From the NCBI GenBank assembly GCA_030836925.1, contig JAUPLK010000014.1, positions 1 to 12,651 on the forward strand: a stretch of DNA of 12,651 bases, given 5' to 3'. The stretch's first letter is position 1. Every line of letters begins with the position of its first letter. The translations under genes and the position numbers were made by a program. Under the pieces are notes generated by a model. It did not search any database, was not told where the DNA came from, and saw nothing but the letters and a program-made list of their open reading frames with translations. This document shows positions 1 to 6,019 of this stretch, piece by piece. The DNA comes from Pseudomonadota bacterium (GTDB lineage: Bacteria > Pseudomonadota > Gammaproteobacteria > Steroidobacterales > GCA-2729495).

Positions 1-389
1 CCTGGCTGCTGGCACACTGCCAAGGGCGAAAAGTCGCCATCAAGCCGCACATCATGAATGGGCAGATCGTCGTGGGTGTGGGCAACATCTATGCGAGCGA
101 AGCGCTGTTTCGCGCCGGGATCCACCCCGCCCGTGCCGCCGGTCGTCTGGCGGAGAAGCGTCTGGCGTCCCTGGTCACATCGATCCGGGCGGTGCTGTCA
201 GACGCAATCCATGAAGGTGGCACGACACTGCGCGACTTTCATCACGGCACGGGACAGCCGGGCTACTTCGGTCAGAGACTGCGTGTCTATGATCGCGCTG
301 GCCGGCCCTGCGTGGTTTGCGCCACACCCGTGAAACAGCAGGTACTCGGCCAGCGCTCCAGCTATTACTGCCCGCGCTGCCAGCGCTGA
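1..389 (+). CDS. mutM: MutM/Fpg, formamidopyrimidine-DNA glycosylase (3' part only)
   Basis: Bifunctional DNA glycosylase/AP lyase that excises 8-oxoguanine and other oxidised purines in base-excision repair. Only about 128 C-terminal residues lie in the window; the reading frame is open from base 3 and the full protein is normally about 270 residues. The catalytic N-terminus (Pro1-Glu2) is upstream of the window. What is visible is diagnostic: the helix-two-turn-helix stretch with AIKPHIMNG followed by VGVGNIYASEALF and AGIHP, then at the C-terminus a CxxC-x16-CxxC zinc finger (CVVC...CPRC) that holds the DNA-binding beta hairpin. The gene ends 16 bp before the convergent ggt gene. MutM is preferred over the paralogue Nei because of the IKPxxM...VVGVGNIY and GIHP sequences. 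Identification is firm; the left boundary is unknown. Confidence 0.95.
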   Translation, partial: WLLAHCQGRKVAIKPHIMNGQIVVGVGNIYASEALFRAGIHPARAAGRLAEKRLASLVTSIRAVLSDAIHEGGTTLRDFHHGTGQPGYFGQRLRVYDRAGRPCVVCATPVKQQVLGQRSSYYCPRCQR

Positions 390-405
390 GGCACAGCCGC
401 GCCAC

Positions 406-2121
406 TCAATAGACGGTGACTTCGCCGCCGCCGCGCGGATCAGAAGCCGCATCAACCCGGCCGGTTTTCCGGTCCCAGGTAACCACCTGCATGTTGCCGA
501 AACTGCGTGGGCTGAGTTCGAGCTTGTGCCCACGTGCTTCGAGGCCGGTCTTTTCCTCGACCGTGAATGCGCCCTCTTCATGAACCACCACGTCCGGGTA
601 GTACTGATGGTGATAGCGCTTCAGGCTGACCATCTCCCGCGCATCGGCCCCATCCATCCAGGCGAGAGCCGAGAGCAGCACCATGCTGATGATGCGGCTG
701 CCGCCCGGCGTGCCGAGTATCGCCACGCCGCGCGGCGATTCGATGAAGCTTGGCGACATGCTCGACAGCATGCGCTTGCCCGGGGCGATGGCATTGGCAT
801 CCGCGCCGAGCAACTCGAAACTGTTCGGTGTACCCGCCTTGGCCGAGAAATCATCCATCTCGTTGTTCAGGATCACGCCAGTGCCGGGCGGAATGAATAC
901 GGCACCGAACCAGGTGTTGATGCTGAGCGTGCCAGCGACGCGATTGCCCGCCTTGTCGAGCACGGAGAAATGCGTGGTGTTGGTGCCGCCACCGGCAGCC
1001 GGTGCAATGCCCGGCAGATCGTCACTCGGCGTGGCACGATCGAGCCGTATCGAAGTGCGCTGGCCATCCGCATACCAGGGGTTGAGCAGCCGCTCGATCG
1101 GCATCGAAACGAAGGCTGGGTCACCGAGATACATGGCGCGATCGCGATAGGCGCGACGCATGGCTTCAACCGTCAGATGCTTGCGTTCGACGGACTGCAG
1201 CTTGCCGAGATCCCAGGCACGCAGGATGTTCAGCGAATCGCCGATCACCACGCCGCCGGAAGATGGCGGCGGCGCCATGACCAGCGTCGCGTCGCGATAC
1301 TGCACGCGGATGGGCTCACGCTCGACCACCTTGTAGGCAGCCAGGTCATCGCGGGTCCAGATACCACCCGCGGCCTGCACGCCGGTCACCATGCGTCGCG
1401 CCACGCTGCCGCGATAAAAACCGTCATGGCCATCTGCCGCGAGCTTGCGCAGCGTACGCGCGAGATCGCGGAAGCGCAGCGTCGCGCCAGCCTCTACCGG
1501 CTTGCCACCCGGCATGTATATGGCTGAAAAGGCCGGCGAATTGCGCGCCGCCTCTGCCCGGAACATCAGCCCCATGCCGATGCCACGGGAGACCTCGATG
1601 CCCTGTTCGGCATAGCGGATCGCCGGGGCAAGACTGGTGGCGAGCGGCAGGCGCCCGTAATTCTTCGCCAGATGGGCGAGTGCCGCCGGCTCGCCCGGAA
1701 TGCCCGCCGCCAGCGGACCGCTGACGCTCAGACCGGCCTGCGGCTTGCCCTGCGCATCCAGATACATGTCGCGGGTGGCAGCCGCTGGCGCCACCTCACG
1801 GCCGTCGATGAGCACCTGACGGCCGGTCTCCGCTTCGTGCAGCAGCCAGAAACCGCCACCGCCCAGACCGGATGCATAGGGCTCGACCACGGCGAGCGCT
1901 GCACTGATCGCCACGGCGGCGTCGAAGGCATTGCCGCCCGCCGCGAGGATCTCCTCGCCGGCACGTGTAGCCAGTGGATGCGCCGTGGCAATACCGGACT
2001 GCGTGAGCTCGGGCTGTGCGCTGGCGGGCAGGGCCCAGGCACAGATGCAGATCAGCAGCGCGAGAAAGAAGAATCCGTACCGCGCCGGTCGCACCGCGAC
2101 CCCGTTCCGGGACCTGCTCAC
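406..2121 (-). CDS. ggt: Gamma-glutamyltransferase (gamma-glutamyltranspeptidase), secreted
   Basis: N-terminal nucleophile hydrolase that cleaves or transfers the gamma-glutamyl group of glutathione and related compounds, normally in the periplasm. At 571 residues it is close to the E. coli enzyme. Residues 1-35 look like a signal peptide: basic start, hydrophobic run FFFLALLICICAWA, then ASA before Q36. The precursor should cleave itself before Thr382 in NTTHFSV, making this the catalytic nucleophile of the small subunit. Other family landmarks are DGREVAP (Arg108, the expected glutamate-carboxylate contact), NNEMDDF (419-425), SSMSP (453-457) and TPGGSR (471-476). The stretch between MDDF and SSMSP has E. 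coli-like length, so the active-site lid loop appears present. The start is GTG at 2121, whose GTGA overlaps the coaD stop, suggesting translational coupling. The gene converges on mutM. Confidence 0.93.
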   Translation of the reverse strand: MSRSRNGVAVRPARYGFFFLALLICICAWALPASAQPELTQSGIATAHPLATRAGEEILAAGGNAFDAAVAISAALAVVEPYASGLGGGGFWLLHEAETGRQVLIDGREVAPAAATRDMYLDAQGKPQAGLSVSGPLAAGIPGEPAALAHLAKNYGRLPLATSLAPAIRYAEQGIEVSRGIGMGLMFRAEAARNSPAFSAIYMPGGKPVEAGATLRFRDLARTLRKLAADGHDGFYRGSVARRMVTGVQAAGGIWTRDDLAAYKVVEREPIRVQYRDATLVMAPPPSSGGVVIGDSLNILRAWDLGKLQSVERKHLTVEAMRRAYRDRAMYLGDPAFVSMPIERLLNPWYADGQRTSIRLDRATPSDDLPGIAPAAGGGTNTTHFSVLDKAGNRVAGTLSINTWFGAVFIPPGTGVILNNEMDDFSAKAGTPNSFELLGADANAIAPGKRMLSSMSPSFIESPRGVAILGTPGGSRIISMVLLSALAWMDGADAREMVSLKRYHHQYYPDVVVHEEGAFTVEEKTGLEARGHKLELSPRSFGNMQVVTWDRKTGRVDAASDPRGGGEVTVY

Positions 2122-2612
2122 TGACTGGGCAGCTCGGCGCGTTTGCGTGCCAGGGCCGCAGCAACCACATCCGGGACGAAAGGCGCGATATCGCCGCCGA
2201 GGATGCCGATCTCGCGCACGAAAGTTGAGGAGACGAAGGTGTACTCCTCGGCCGGCGTCAGAAACACGCTCTCGACCTCGGGCTGCAGGTGCCGGTTCAT
2301 CGTCGCGAGCTGGAACTCGAATTCGAAATCGGACACCGCACGCAGTCCGCGGATGATCACCCGCAGGCCATGTTGCCGCACATAGTCGACAGTCAGGCCG
2401 GTATAGCCGTCGACCGTGATATTGGGGGTATCGGCAAGTGCCACGCGCGCCATGTGGATACGCTCTTCGAGCGTGAACATGGGCGTCTTGTTCGGGCTTG
2501 CAGCAACGGCCACCACCACGCGATCGAACAGCTTTGCCGCCCGGCGCACCAGGTTGAGATGGCCGTTGGTGACCGGATCAAAGGTTCCGGGATACATCGC
2601 GCCGACTGACAT
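2118..2612 (-). CDS. coaD: Phosphopantetheine adenylyltransferase
   Basis: Catalyses the penultimate step of coenzyme A synthesis: ATP plus 4'-phosphopantetheine gives dephospho-CoA and pyrophosphate, in the cytoplasm. The 164-residue length fits the family (E. coli about 159). Motifs in order are YPGTFDPVTNGH (7-18, carrying the T/HxGH nucleotidyltransferase signature as TNGH), RGLRAVSDFEFE (88-99, substrate and ATP contacts) and VSSTFVRE (127-134, the ISSTxVRE motif). The ATG at 2612 is preceded by a good Shine-Dalgarno (AGAGGAG, about 8 nt upstream). rsmD lies 39 bp upstream on the same strand and ggt overlaps the stop codon, so rsmD-coaD-ggt is probably one transcript. rsmD next to coaD is a widely conserved pairing. 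Identification is very secure. Confidence 0.97.
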   Translation of the reverse strand: MSVGAMYPGTFDPVTNGHLNLVRRAAKLFDRVVVAVAASPNKTPMFTLEERIHMARVALADTPNITVDGYTGLTVDYVRQHGLRVIIRGLRAVSDFEFEFQLATMNRHLQPEVESVFLTPAEEYTFVSSTFVREIGILGGDIAPFVPDVVAAALARKRAELPSQ

Positions 2613-2651
2613 CGTCCTGTGCTCCTCTGGTCCGCGAAACGGCTTGGGCCG

Positions 2652-3257
2652 CTAGACGAGCCGGGCCAGTGCATAGCGCACCTCGCCGGCCTCACGCTCC
2701 CGATGCAACTGCCAGCCGGCCGGCATTGCCGGCAGCGCGTACTTGCGACTCGTCTCAAGATAAACCCACGCATGCGGGGCCAGCCAGCCACGCGCGAGGA
2801 GTGTACACAAGTTACCCAGCTCGTCTGCGGCGTAGGGCGGATCGAGGAACACCAGGTCAAAGCTGCGTGGCACCGGCCCGGCCAGCCAGCGGCGGGCATC
2901 GGCGCGCAGCACACGGCCACGGCCACGGCCACGGTCATGACCCGGGCCATCGAAGCGGTCCAGCACCATCTCCAGTGCCCGGGCAGCTGCCGCATCCTGC
3001 TCGACAAACCAGCTTTCTGCCGCACCACGCGACAGTGCTTCGAGACCCAGCACGCCGGTACCCGCATAAAGATCCAGGCAATGCATACCGGGCAGCACGG
3101 GTGCCAGCCAGTTGAACAGGGTTTCCCGCACACGATCCGGCGTAGGCCGGATTTCGGCACCGGATGCCACCTCGATACGCCGGCCGCGCCATTCGCCGGC
3201 AATGATCCGCACACTGCCCGGCGGTTTGCCGGTCTGTCGTGTTGGCCGCTTCTCCAT
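2652..3257 (-). CDS. rsmD: 16S rRNA (guanine(966)-N(2))-methyltransferase
   Basis: S-adenosylmethionine-dependent enzyme that methylates N2 of G966 in 16S rRNA during small-subunit assembly. Of 201 residues, the N-terminal VRIIAGEWRGRRI (16-28) and RPTPDRVRETLFNWL (37-51) are the RNA-binding and family signature. LDLYAGTGVLGLEALSRGA (61-79) is SAM motif I, and LVFLDPPY (135-142) carries the catalytic DPPY motif of amino-methylating enzymes. An unusual Gly/Arg-rich stretch (GPGHDRGRGRGRV, 104-116) follows motif II where E. coli RsmD, as I recall it, has no such run; it is encoded by a hexanucleotide tandem repeat. The ATG at 3257 is preceded by GGGTGGAG, which sits very close to the start. The gene diverges from ftsY and leads into coaD. 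Confidence 0.95.
   Translation of the reverse strand: MEKRPTRQTGKPPGSVRIIAGEWRGRRIEVASGAEIRPTPDRVRETLFNWLAPVLPGMHCLDLYAGTGVLGLEALSRGAAESWFVEQDAAAARALEMVLDRFDGPGHDRGRGRGRVLRADARRWLAGPVPRSFDLVFLDPPYAADELGNLCTLLARGWLAPHAWVYLETSRKYALPAMPAGWQLHREREAGEVRYALARLV
2913..2934. repeat. Hexanucleotide tandem repeat inside rsmD
   Basis: The unit ACGGCC occurs three full times followed by a partial ACGG copy. Because the unit is 6 bp, gain or loss of copies keeps the rsmD reading frame and only changes the length of an Arg-Gly run in the protein, a surface insertion after SAM motif II. Confidence 0.8.
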
Positions 3258-3309
3258 GCTCCACCCGTTTCTGGTTTTCCTGACCGCCGGGAATCATTAA
3301 CATGCCGGC
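3258..3309. promoter_or_regulatory. Divergent rsmD / ftsY intergenic region
   Basis: Only 52 bp separate the divergent starts of rsmD and ftsY, so the promoters must be packed here or extend into the coding regions. On the rsmD side a GGGTGGAG purine run precedes its ATG. On the ftsY side no Shine-Dalgarno is visible near the start; TAACAT (3298-3303) is a poor -10-like hexamer six bases before the ATG. No convincing -35/-10 pair can be defined on either strand. Confidence 0.4.
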
Positions 3310-3312
3310 ATG
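3301..3312. repeat. 12-bp perfect palindrome covering the ftsY start codon
   Basis: CATGCCGGCATG is its own reverse complement. Its last three bases are the ftsY ATG. The symmetry does not extend into the flanks. It could be an operator half-hidden in the start region, a weak 4-bp-stem RNA hairpin that occludes the start, or chance in GC-rich DNA. Confidence 0.6.
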
Positions 3313-4302
3313 CCATCTGACAGCACTTCCGGGACCGCGTCCCGTCCGGGCTTCTTCGCCCGCCTCAAGGATCGCCTCGGCGTCGGCAAGGATTCTGCCA
3401 AAAGCACTGCCAGCAAGCTTGGCGGAGCCCTCGACTGGCTGGTCGGCCGCAAACTCGACGAGGCAATGCTGGAAGAGCTCGAGACCAGCCTGCTCGCAGC
3501 CGACGTCGGCGTGGATGCCGCAGAGGACATCATCCGCCGCATCCGCAAGAAGGCCGGCAATCGCAGCGTCGCTTCGGTTGAAGATGCGCGTGCGATTTTG
3601 CGCGAATCGATCCGGGAAATCCTGCAACCCCGCGCGGTCCCCCTGGTGATTCCGGATTCGCCCCGCCCGTTCCTGATCCTGATGGTCGGCGTGAACGGCT
3701 CCGGCAAGACCACCACCATCGGCAAACTCGCGCGCCGGCTGCGCGACCAGGGCCTGAAAGTCATGCTGGCCGCTGGTGACACCTATCGCGCTGCCGCCAT
3801 CGAGCAGCTGCAGGTCTGGGGCGAACGCAACGGGGTGCCGGTAATCACGCAGCAGACTGGCGCAGACCCGGCAGCAGTCATCTACGATGCCTTTGAAGCC
3901 GCGCGCGCGCGCGGCATCGATGTGCTGCTGGCGGATACCGCCGGCAGATTGCAGAACAAGACCCACCTGATGCAGGAACTGCAGAAGGTGGTACGCATTG
4001 CGCGGCGGCTGGACCCGACCGCTCCGCATGAAGTGATGATCGTGCTCGATGCCAGCCTGGGACAGAATGCCGTGTCACAGGCACTGCAGTTTCACGCCGC
4101 CATCGGCCTGACGGGGATCACCATGACCAAGCTGGACGCGGGCGGCAAGGGCGGCGTGCTGGTCGCACTGGCTGAACAACTGGATGTACCGGTACGCTTC
4201 ATCGGCATCGGCGAACAGGCTGCCGACATGGATGTTTTTGATGCCGGCGAGTTTGCAGCTGCACTGCTCGGATCGGCGGTCCAGCCCCCGGACGCCCGAT
4301 GA
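3310..4302 (+). CDS. ftsY: Signal recognition particle receptor FtsY
   Basis: SRP-family GTPase that docks SRP-ribosome complexes at the inner membrane for co-translational insertion of membrane proteins. At 330 residues it lacks the long acidic A domain of E. coli FtsY (497) and is nearly a minimal NG core. The N-terminus keeps the amphipathic membrane-targeting helix (GFFARLKDRLG, 14-24). The N domain follows, with the family stretch LLAADVGVDAAEDI at 61-74. The G domain has the P-loop GVNGSGKTT (127-135), DTYRAAA (157-163), DTAGR (209-213), TKLD (273-276) and GIGE (299-302). Two spots deviate from common FtsY: LDASLGQNA (more often LDATTGQNA) and TKLDAGGKGG (more often TKLDGTAKGG). The ATG at 3310 is the first start after an in-frame stop at 3298 and has no clear Shine-Dalgarno. 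It overlaps ftsE by ATGA. Confidence 0.96.
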   Translation: MPSDSTSGTASRPGFFARLKDRLGVGKDSAKSTASKLGGALDWLVGRKLDEAMLEELETSLLAADVGVDAAEDIIRRIRKKAGNRSVASVEDARAILRESIREILQPRAVPLVIPDSPRPFLILMVGVNGSGKTTTIGKLARRLRDQGLKVMLAAGDTYRAAAIEQLQVWGERNGVPVITQQTGADPAAVIYDAFEAARARGIDVLLADTAGRLQNKTHLMQELQKVVRIARRLDPTAPHEVMIVLDASLGQNAVSQALQFHAAIGLTGITMTKLDAGGKGGVLVALAEQLDVPVRFIGIGEQAADMDVFDAGEFAAALLGSAVQPPDAR

Positions 4303-4988
4303 TCCGCTTTGAAAATGTCACTAAACGCTACGACGGTGCACGCGAGGCCCTGTCCAACGTCTCCATCGAGGTTGCAGCTGGTGAACTGGCCTTTCTGACG
4401 GGCCGCTCGGGGGCCGGGAAAAGCACCGTTCTGAAACTGGTGGCGCTGATCGAGCGCCCCACGCGCGGGCAGGTCATCGTGGATGGCCGGCCACTGGGGA
4501 AGCTCGGCTACCACGAGATTCCAGCCCATCGGCAGCAGATCGGCATGGTGTTTCAGGACAACCGGTTGCTGAATGATCGCAGCGCCTATGAGAACGTGGC
4601 GCTGCCGCTCATCATCAGTGGTATTGGTGAACGCGAAATCGGCCGGCGCACTCGTGCCGCACTCGATCAGGTCGGTTTGCTGGACCGGGAAAAATACCCC
4701 CCCAGGGCGCTGTCAGCTGGTGAGCAGCAGCGACTCGCCATTGCCCGGGCCATCGTGAGCCGCCCCAAGGTACTGATCGCCGACGAGCCGACGGGCAACC
4801 TCGACCCGGATCTGTCACTGGAAATCATGACCCTTTTTCGCCGCTTGAACGAGGTCGGGGTAACGATGCTCATCGCGAGTCACGATCTGCAACTGGTGCA
4901 AAAGTTCGGCAGCCGGCGCATCGTGCTCAGCGGCGGCCAGGTGAGCAGCAGTGACACTGTCGACCGTGCCGCCGGGGTCGGGACATGA
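4299..4988 (+). CDS. ftsE: Cell division ATP-binding protein FtsE
   Basis: Cytoplasmic ATPase of the FtsEX complex, which works at the division septum and uses ATP hydrolysis to activate periplasmic murein hydrolases via partners such as EnvC rather than to transport a solute. The 229 residues form one ABC ATPase domain: Walker A GRSGAGKST (35-43), Q-loop FQDNRLL (85-91), signature LSAGE (138-142), Walker B VLIADEP (158-164) with catalytic Glu163, D-loop GNLD (166-169) and switch His195 in ASHD. The DNRLL sequence and length match FtsE rather than MacB/LolD-type relatives. Start and stop both overlap neighbours by ATGA (ftsY upstream, ftsX downstream), indicating one translationally coupled operon. 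A C7 run at 4697-4703 encodes Pro-Pro within YPPR. Confidence 0.96.
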   Translation: MIRFENVTKRYDGAREALSNVSIEVAAGELAFLTGRSGAGKSTVLKLVALIERPTRGQVIVDGRPLGKLGYHEIPAHRQQIGMVFQDNRLLNDRSAYENVALPLIISGIGEREIGRRTRAALDQVGLLDREKYPPRALSAGEQQRLAIARAIVSRPKVLIADEPTGNLDPDLSLEIMTLFRRLNEVGVTMLIASHDLQLVQKFGSRRIVLSGGQVSSSDTVDRAAGVGT

Positions 4989-5905
4989 GTACCGGGATCT
5001 GGCTGGCACGACACGCGCAAAACATGCTGGGTGCGCTGGGTGCGCTGAGCCGCAATCCGGTCGGTACTTTTCTGACCGTCGCGGTGATCGGCATTGCGCT
5101 CGCCCTGCCGGCGGCATTGAACGTGCTCGTCCAGACCGGCAAGTCAGCCGCCGGCAACTGGAGCGATGTACGGGATTTTTCCGTTTACATGACACCGGCA
5201 ACCCCGCTGGTGCGCGCAGAATCACTGGCGGGCGAACTGCGGAAGCGCAGTGGCATCGACTCGGTGCAACTCGTCACGGCTGACGCGGCGGTCGCGGAAC
5301 TCGGCAAGGACCCGGTGTTTGCCAATGCGCTCGCCGCCCTTGAAGGCAATCCCCTGCCCCACACACTGGTGGTACGTCCCGCGCCGGAGATGGACAGCGA
5401 GCAACTCGGCAAGCTCAGCACCGAACTGCAGAAAACACCCGACGTGGACCTGGTGAAACTGGATCTGCAGTGGGCGCAGAGGCTCAATGCCGGTCTGGAT
5501 TTTCTGGCCCGTCTGGGCTGGATCGCGGCGGTGCTGCTGGGTGCTGCTGTGCTGGTCATCGTCGGCAATACCATCCGCCTCGACATACAGACCCGCACCG
5601 AGGAAATCGAGGTCGCCAAGCTGCTGGGCGCTACCGACACCTTTGTGCGTCGGCCCTTTCTGTACCTGGGGCTCTGGTATGGCCTGTTCGGCAGTCTGGT
5701 CGCGGTGCTGATCCTGGCTATCAGCCTGTGGGTGCTCGGCGCCCCGGTCGCCCGCCTCGCCGGCCTTTACGGGAGCAGCCTGGAGCTGGCCGGGGTCGGG
5801 CTGGGAACCCTGGGTGCGGTGCTCGGTGGCGGCCTGCTGGCAGGCTGGAGCGGGGCCTGGCTGGCCGTCAGCCGGCATCTGTCGGGGCTGCGGCCAAAGG
5901 ACTGA
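4985..5905 (+). CDS. ftsX: Cell division protein FtsX
   Basis: Inner-membrane subunit of FtsEX; it relays FtsE ATPase activity across the membrane to cell-wall hydrolase activators. The 306 residues show the family topology: a cytoplasmic N-terminus, TM1 at about 27-49, a periplasmic domain at about 50-172 (the extracellular loop that binds the activator), then TM2 at about 175-196, TM3 at about 228-250 and TM4 at about 268-295. RLDIQTRTEEIEVAKLLGA (198-216) is the cytoplasmic coupling segment typical of FtsX and related permeases. It starts within ATGA overlapping the ftsE stop. It is the last gene before the 114-bp rpoH leader, in which no intrinsic terminator is seen, so read-through from ftsYEX into rpoH is possible. 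Confidence 0.95.
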   Translation: MSTGIWLARHAQNMLGALGALSRNPVGTFLTVAVIGIALALPAALNVLVQTGKSAAGNWSDVRDFSVYMTPATPLVRAESLAGELRKRSGIDSVQLVTADAAVAELGKDPVFANALAALEGNPLPHTLVVRPAPEMDSEQLGKLSTELQKTPDVDLVKLDLQWAQRLNAGLDFLARLGWIAAVLLGAAVLVIVGNTIRLDIQTRTEEIEVAKLLGATDTFVRRPFLYLGLWYGLFGSLVAVLILAISLWVLGAPVARLAGLYGSSLELAGVGLGTLGAVLGGGLLAGWSGAWLAVSRHLSGLRPKD

Positions 5906-5969
5906 GGACAGCTCAAGTCATTGTTTTTATTGCCTTGAATAAGGTACGAGCAGGGAACCAAACCGCCTT

Positions 5970-5996
5970 TTAGCACTCCAAGCCATCGAGTGCTAA
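5970..5996 (+). promoter_or_regulatory. CIRCE operator (HrcA binding site) upstream of rpoH
   Basis: The sequence is TTAGCACTC, nine bases, GAGTGCTAA. This matches the CIRCE consensus inverted repeat exactly in both 9-bp arms and in the 9-bp spacing. CIRCE is the operator of the heat-shock repressor HrcA, best known ahead of groESL and dnaK operons. Here it ends 23 bases before the rpoH ATG and 10 bases before its Shine-Dalgarno, so it lies in the promoter/leader of the heat-shock sigma gene. The inference is that HrcA represses rpoH under normal growth. The hrcA gene itself is not in the window. Confidence 0.93.
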
Positions 5997-6006
5997 GATC
6001 GGTCCG

Positions 6007-6013
6007 AGGAGGG
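6007..6013 (+). promoter_or_regulatory. Shine-Dalgarno that fixes the rpoH start
   Basis: AGGAGGG lies 6 nt before the ATG at 6020, ideal spacing. It rules against the longer in-frame GTG start at 5990, which lies inside the CIRCE element and has no ribosome binding site. Confidence 0.88.
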
Positions 6014-6019
6014 TTCTAC

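Larger units (their letters stand above)
5906..6019 (+). promoter_or_regulatory. rpoH leader / promoter region
   Basis: This 114-bp gap is noticeably AT-richer in its first half than the surrounding genes, as expected for a promoter, and contains a perfect CIRCE operator and a strong Shine-Dalgarno. I could not define a convincing sigma70 -35/-10 pair. GGAAC at 5954-5958 resembles the -35 of envelope-stress (RpoE-type) promoters, but the matching -10 would fall inside CIRCE and is poor. No stem followed by a T-run is present, so there is no evident ftsX terminator. Confidence 0.5.

Noticed and set aside
526..1527. 333-codon open frame on the plus strand
   Set aside because: It is antisense to ggt, has no recognisable domain and a composition rich in His, Arg and Ala, typical of the shadow of a high-GC gene.
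3302..3309. Alternative ftsY start at the ATG at 3302
   Set aside because: It is out of frame with the FtsY protein; an in-frame stop at 3298 leaves 3310 as the earliest usable start.
2935..4029. 364-codon open frame on the minus strand
   Set aside because: It runs antisense through ftsY and into rsmD in the wrong frame; both overlapped genes are certain.
5931..5946. Small hairpin TGCCTT-GAAT-AAGGTA as an ftsX terminator
   Set aside because: The stem is weak, contains a G-T pair and is not followed by a T-run on either strand.
5934..5963. Possible sigma-32 promoter (CTTGAA at 5934-5939) ahead of rpoH
   Set aside because: The -35-like hexamer is good, but no CCCCAT-like -10 lies at 13-17 bp spacing.
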